From Nostocoides_A vanveenii (GTDB lineage: Bacteria > Actinomycetota > Actinomycetes > Actinomycetales > Dermatophilaceae), in NCBI RefSeq assembly GCF_039531165.1, contig NZ_BAAAPN010000105.1, forward strand, positions 28,644-92,643: a DNA stretch of 64,000 bases, in the 5' to 3' direction. The notes under the pieces are model-generated. The model ran no database searches, was not told the origin of the DNA, and saw only the letters and a list, made by a program, of their open reading frames with translations. The stretch's first letter is position 1, and each line of letters starts with the position of its first letter. Below are positions 60,812 to 64,000 of this stretch, one piece after another. The translations under genes were made by a program, and so were the position numbers.

Positions 60812-61659
60812 TCCCCGCCGAGTTCGACTATGTGGCGCCGGAGACGGTCGCGGATGCCATTGCGGCACTGGCGGATTCGGACGATGCCAAGGTGATGGCC
60901 GGTGGCCAGTCGCTGCTGCCGATCCTGCGGATGCGGCTCAACGCGCCCGAGAAGATCGTCGACCTGGGCCGAATCGCCGAGTTGCGTGGTGTGCGCGACG
61001 ACGGTGACGCGCTCGTCATCGGGGCGATGACGGCATACGTCGATCTGCTTGCCGACCCGCTGATCCGCGAGCACGCGGCCCTACTGCACGCGGCGATCAG
61101 TGAGGTCGCCGACCCGCAGATCCGTCGCCGCGGCACCATCGGTGGGGCCCTCGTGCACGCCGACCCGGCGGGCGATGTGGGCGCGCCGGTCCTTGCGCTC
61201 GACGCGGAGATGGTGATCAGCGGCGCGGATGGTGAACGCACCGTGAGCGCCGCCGACTTCTTCGTCGACCTCTTCGAGACCGCGGTGCAGGAGGGCGAAC
61301 TCCTCATCGCGATCCGGGTGCCGAAGCACACCGGGTGGGGCGCGGCATACGAGAAGTTCGTGCGGGTCGCGCACCAGTGGTCGATCGTCGCCGTCGGCGC
61401 CACCGTTCGGGTTGCGGACGGCGTCATCGCCGAGGCGAAGATCGGGCTGACCAATATGGGCGCCACGCCGCTGCGCGCGCCGGCGGTCGAGTCCGCGCTG
61501 GTCGGGCAGCAGGCGAGTGCCGAGGCGGTCGCCGCCGCGTGCGCGGCGGCGGCCGACGGGACGTCACCGCCCAGCGACCTCAACGGTGACTCCGACTACC
61601 GACGGCACCTGGCGACCGTCCTGAGTCGGCGCGCGGTGCTGACGGCGGCCGGCGGCTGA
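60808..61659 (+). CDS. coxM: Molybdenum hydroxylase FAD subunit
   Basis: Medium flavoprotein subunit of 283 residues. The two FAD pyrophosphate motifs are VMAGGQSLLPILRMRL near residue 30 and RRRGTIGGALVHADPAGDV near 107. The rest matches the CO dehydrogenase flavoprotein C-terminal domain (EKFVRVAHQWSIVAVGATVR). GTG start overlapping the coxL stop by 4 bases, so the subunits are co-translated. Accepts electrons from CoxS and passes them to a membrane quinone pool or other acceptor. Confidence 0.95.
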   Translation: MIPAEFDYVAPETVADAIAALADSDDAKVMAGGQSLLPILRMRLNAPEKIVDLGRIAELRGVRDDGDALVIGAMTAYVDLLADPLIREHAALLHAAISEVADPQIRRRGTIGGALVHADPAGDVGAPVLALDAEMVISGADGERTVSAADFFVDLFETAVQEGELLIAIRVPKHTGWGAAYEKFVRVAHQWSIVAVGATVRVADGVIAEAKIGLTNMGATPLRAPAVESALVGQQASAEAVAAACAAAADGTSPPSDLNGDSDYRRHLATVLSRRAVLTAAGG

Positions 61660-61660
61660 T

Positions 61661-62515
61661 ATGGAACTGACGCACGATTTCGTCGTCCCCGCCTCCATCG
61701 ACGCCGCGTGGGCAACGTTCATGGACCTCGAAGGCGTCGGGAGTTGCTTCCCCGGTGCCACGGTCACCGAGTCGACCGGGGACACCTTCGCGGGCACCGT
61801 GAAGGTCAAGCTCGGTCCGATCGCGCTGGTGTATGCCGGCACCGGCCAGTTCATCGAGCGTGACGACGCCGCGCACCGGGCCGTGATTGAGGCCAAGGGC
61901 AAGGACAAGCGCGGCAATGGCACCGCGGGAGCAACGGTCGTGATCCAGCTGGCGCCCGCCGACGGCGGCTCCCGTACCCGGGTCGACGTCACCACCGAGC
62001 TCGCGATCACGGGCAAGCCGGCGCAGTTCGGGCGCGGCGTGATGCAGGACGTTTCGGACAAGCTGCTCGCGCAGTTCGTCGCCTGTATCGAGAGCAAGTT
62101 CGCGGCCGAATATGTTGGCGCACAGTCCACTTCGGACGCCAGCGTGGGTGCGGGCGGAGGTGCGCACGGGGCGGAGAAGTCACACGGCGAACCGCTCCCG
62201 CAGTACCGCGCCGAGGTCGCGGACGACGAGGGCATGGCGCTCTCGCCGGCCGAGATCGCCGAGGGCCTGGGCTCGGACGACTCGTCCGCGGGCTCGTCGG
62301 CCGCGCCCGGCGCTGCTCCCGCTCCCGCGGCGGGTTCTGCCGCTTTGGCGGCCCCCGCTCGTCCTGCGACGCCCAGGCCCGCGGTCGCCGCCGACGACTC
62401 GATCGACCTCGGCGCAACCGTGCTGCCGGTCCTGATCAAGTCCTATGCGCCCTATCTGCTCGCGGGGGCCCTCGGTCTGGCCATTGGCCTGGCCCTCGGC
62501 CGCCGCAACACCTGA
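61661..62515 (+). CDS. coxG: CoxG-like SRPBCC protein with C-terminal anchor
   Basis: 284 residues. The N-terminal 150 form an SRPBCC/CoxG domain (MELTHDFVVPASIDAAWATF; GTVKVKLGPIALVYAGTGQF; VTTELAITGKPAQFGRGVMQ). A long Ala/Pro/Ser linker follows, then one C-terminal span (YAPYLLAGALGLAIGLALG) before RRNT. CoxG is thought to tether the soluble hydroxylase to the membrane and deliver electrons to quinone. It starts one base after the coxM stop, closing the operon; a hairpin repeat follows. Confidence 0.92.
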   Translation: MELTHDFVVPASIDAAWATFMDLEGVGSCFPGATVTESTGDTFAGTVKVKLGPIALVYAGTGQFIERDDAAHRAVIEAKGKDKRGNGTAGATVVIQLAPADGGSRTRVDVTTELAITGKPAQFGRGVMQDVSDKLLAQFVACIESKFAAEYVGAQSTSDASVGAGGGAHGAEKSHGEPLPQYRAEVADDEGMALSPAEIAEGLGSDDSSAGSSAAPGAAPAPAAGSAALAAPARPATPRPAVAADDSIDLGATVLPVLIKSYAPYLLAGALGLAIGLALGRRNT

Positions 62516-62520
62516 ATCCC

Positions 62521-62606
62521 GTCTGGGTCCCACGCTCTGCGTGGGCGAGGCCGGTTCAGCCACGTCTGGGTCCCACGCTCTGCGTGGGCGAGGCCGGTTC
62601 AGCCCC
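62521..62606. repeat. Two tandem 43-base units with hairpin
   Basis: Each unit holds GTCTGGGTCCCACGCTCTGC, GTGGGCGAGG and CCGGTTCAGCC; copies start at 62521 and 62564. CCCACGC-TCT-GCGTGGG is a perfect 7-base stem and may terminate the cox operon. The parts recur at 36306, 39020 and in the 22-base array at 38921. Confidence 0.85.
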
Positions 62607-62661
62607 GGCCACGCTCGCGCAGGCCTTGGGACCCATGCGGGGGTCGAGGCTTCCCCCGGCC

Positions 62662-62667
62662 TACGCT
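62662..62667 (+). promoter_or_regulatory. -10 element for leaderless YwiC-like gene
   Basis: TACGCT with a 6-base gap to GTG 62674 and no ribosome-binding site, so the mRNA should start at the GTG. Confidence 0.55.
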
Positions 62668-62673
62668 GATGGG

Positions 62674-63435
62674 GTGAGCACGACCGCCGCCCGTCCCGCC
62701 GCGCCGCCCGACAAGCGGCGGCGTGGGCCGGGCTGGGTGCCCAACCAGCACGGTGCCTGGGCGATGCTCGCGACTCCCCTCCTGGTGGGAATCCTTGCGG
62801 CCGGCCCGCGGTGGGTGCACCTGCCACTAACCGCCTTGTGGTTCGTCGGCTACTTCGCCTTCTTTGCGGCCGGCCTGTGGCTCAAGGCCCGCCGCAAGCC
62901 GCGGTACTTCCCACCGGTGCGGGCATACGGGCTCGCGGCGATCGCCCTCGGGCTGATCACGGCGGCATTGGCTCCCGGCTTGATCCGCTGGGCGCCGCTC
63001 TTCGTGGTTCCCCTCGGCGTCGGTATGGTCGCGTCCGCCCGCCGCGAGGACCGCGCCCTTGTCAGCGGCCTGGCCACGACCGTCGGGTCCGCGTTGATGA
63101 CCGTAGTCGCGTATGACGCTGGCGGCGGCACCGACGGGCCGCGCGCCTGGGTGCTTGCGGGCATCCTCGAGGCCTACTTCGGCGGCACGGTCGTCTATGT
63201 CAAGACGATGATCCGCGAGCGCGGCTCGCGTCCGCACTACTGGCTCTCGGTCGGCTGGCATCTCTCCGCCACCGTCGCGATGGCCTGGGTGAGTTGGCCG
63301 CTTGTCGCGGTCTTCGCCGCCCTCACCGCCCGAGCGGCCTACTTCCCGCGCTGGGCGATGACTCCCAAGCAGGTCGGGCTCATCGAGATCGGCGCGACCA
63401 TCGCCGTGGCGGCGCTGGCGCTCGTGACCACCTGA
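62674..63435 (+). CDS. YwiC-like family membrane protein
   Basis: 253-residue integral membrane protein with about seven spans. After a basic start (AAPPDKRRRGPGW) comes the family signature VPNQHGAWAMLATPLLVG, then spans LTALWFVGYFAFFAAGLWL, AAIALGLITAALAPGL and others, ending IGATIAVAALALVTT. Loop YFGGTVVYVKTMIRERGSRP is conserved-type. YwiC relatives have no firm function. The GTG start follows from the leaderless promoter. It is the last intact gene in the window. Confidence 0.85.
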   Translation: MSTTAARPAAPPDKRRRGPGWVPNQHGAWAMLATPLLVGILAAGPRWVHLPLTALWFVGYFAFFAAGLWLKARRKPRYFPPVRAYGLAAIALGLITAALAPGLIRWAPLFVVPLGVGMVASARREDRALVSGLATTVGSALMTVVAYDAGGGTDGPRAWVLAGILEAYFGGTVVYVKTMIRERGSRPHYWLSVGWHLSATVAMAWVSWPLVAVFAALTARAAYFPRWAMTPKQVGLIEIGATIAVAALALVTT

Positions 63436-63555
63436 CTTCGACCCGTTCGGGACCCTGGCTCATCCCGCGTGCGCAAGGCGTCTCATCGTCGCCGCGGCGC
63501 GGCGAGATCAGTCTCAGACGTCGGGATCGGATGTCTGCGGGATAGGCGACGCCCT

Positions 63556-63700
63556 TTAGACGTGAGGTCGGCCACTGCCCGTTCGCCCAGGACCGCACCG
63601 ACTGCTCGAAGATGCCGAGGTCGTAGCCGGACGTCAGCAGCAGGTGATGGCGGCGCAGGGAGACGGCGGCGTAACCGGCGAACAGGATTGCGGCGATCAC
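63556..63700 (-). pseudogene. DUF2079 membrane protein fragment
   Basis: On the minus strand, AILFAGYAAVSLRRHHLLLT then SGYDLGIFEQSVRSWANGQW match the N-terminal part of DUF2079 membrane proteins (glycosyltransferase-like). The similarity stops after PTSRLKG, where homologues continue with a long membrane protein, and the frame then runs into Arg-rich noise. Only about 48 residues remain, so this is a truncated relic. Confidence 0.6.
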
Positions 63701-63809
63701 GCCCGAGTCGAGATGCCTTAAGACTCGTGCGGCGGCGATCGGCGCGGCGCGGACGGAGGGTCGGCGAGGGAGCCAGCACTGTGCTCATGTCGATGAGCAT
63801 CGGCGGCGC

Positions 63810-63917
63810 TGGACCGGATACAACGCGCTGATCTATCTCGCTGCGCTGAAATCGGTTTCGTACGATCTCTATGAGTCGGCGCAGGTCGACGGCGCGAGTA
63901 AGAGGTTGCACGGATAG
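63810..63917 (+). pseudogene. Sugar ABC transporter permease fragment
   Basis: WTGYNALIYLAALKSVSYDL then YESAQVDGAS is the EAA-loop region of MalF-type ABC permeases, where YDLYEAAQVDGAS contacts the ATPase. The match ends abruptly at 63896 and the frame stops 6 codons later. About 30 recognisable residues and no flanking transporter gene, so it is an isolated fragment. Confidence 0.65.
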
Positions 63918-64000
63918 GTGCGGATGTTGCGTTTGGGGTGCGTGTTGCTGAAGGGGTGCAGGCGCGGACGCGAGTAGGAGAGGAGGTGTCAAAGCCAATC

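Larger units (their letters stand above)
63436..64000. other. Gene-relic region at window end
   Basis: 565 bases without an intact gene. Besides the DUF2079 and permease fragments on opposite strands, I see no complete frame, tRNA or terminator. The last 100 bases are G/T-rich on the plus strand and unlike their surroundings. This may be an insertion-element boundary or an assembly join. Confidence 0.5.

Overview
This window is chromosomal DNA from a high-G+C actinobacterium, most likely order Micrococcales and probably Intrasporangiaceae-like (Janibacter, Tetrasphaera and Phycicoccus relatives). The placement rests on G+C near 69% (estimated by eye), GTG starts, a mycothiol S-conjugate amidase (mycothiol is actinobacterial), actinobacterial families (DUF501, DUF4307, PIN-PhoH, GPP34), the eno-divIC-DUF501-ppx order, and many leaderless-type promoters (TANNNT 6-8 bases before the start codon). 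The genus is inference.

Layout. 1-9.8 kb: two GT4 glycosyltransferases (the first cut by the window edge), then pth-mfd-lipoprotein-mazG, then a pseudouridine kinase/glycosidase pair. 10-14.8 kb: a YhhN membrane protein, a Tat-exported PhoD-like phosphatase, and a sigma factor plus membrane partner broken by four frameshifts. 15-20.6 kb: eno, divIC-like, DUF501, ppx, a TetR regulator, an unusual tRNA with a UAA anticodon, and a Bax-inhibitor-1 family protein. 20.7-31.3 kb: SGNH hydrolase, DUF1992, an orphan glutamate-mutase-L-like protein, threonine ammonia-lyase, greA, DUF4307, mca, a Z-prenyl synthase, PIN-PhoH and a secreted lytic-transglycosylase-like protein. 31.4-38.9 kb: coaA, glmS, acpS, nnr and pepN. 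39-43.7 kb: quinone oxidoreductase, SDR, yajQ, tRNA-Tyr, GPP34, a Cys-rich microprotein and a zinc alcohol dehydrogenase. 43.7-45.1 kb: gene remains, with a broken Wadjet jetD beside an ISAs1-type transposase fragment. 45.1-48.8 kb: small membrane proteins, an SPFH protein and an acyl-CoA synthetase.

48.9-62.5 kb is the most distinctive part. It is a form II cox-type molybdenum hydroxylase locus: coxD (AAA), coxE (VWA), coxF/xdhC, coxS, coxL, coxM, coxG. A 1,834-residue single-chain acyl-CoA carboxylase (biotin carboxylase, biotin carrier, carboxyltransferase) sits between coxF and coxS. All genes run the same way, and several overlap by 4-8 bases. The AYRGAGR loop and the S-L-M order put the hydroxylase in the form II group, whose substrate is often unknown. 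The embedded carboxylase and the divergent acyl-CoA synthetase hint at a CoA-thioester or carboxylic-acid substrate rather than plain CO oxidation (inference). coxL carries a one-base frameshift at a C4 run.

The last 560 bases hold gene fragments (DUF2079, sugar ABC permease) and look like a rearrangement or assembly junction. Intergenic DNA carries at least three families of short palindromic or tandem repeats. The 7-mer GTATGCC/GGCATAC occurs about 58 times, far above chance. Several frameshifts fall at C or G runs, so some may be sequencing errors rather than real pseudogenes.
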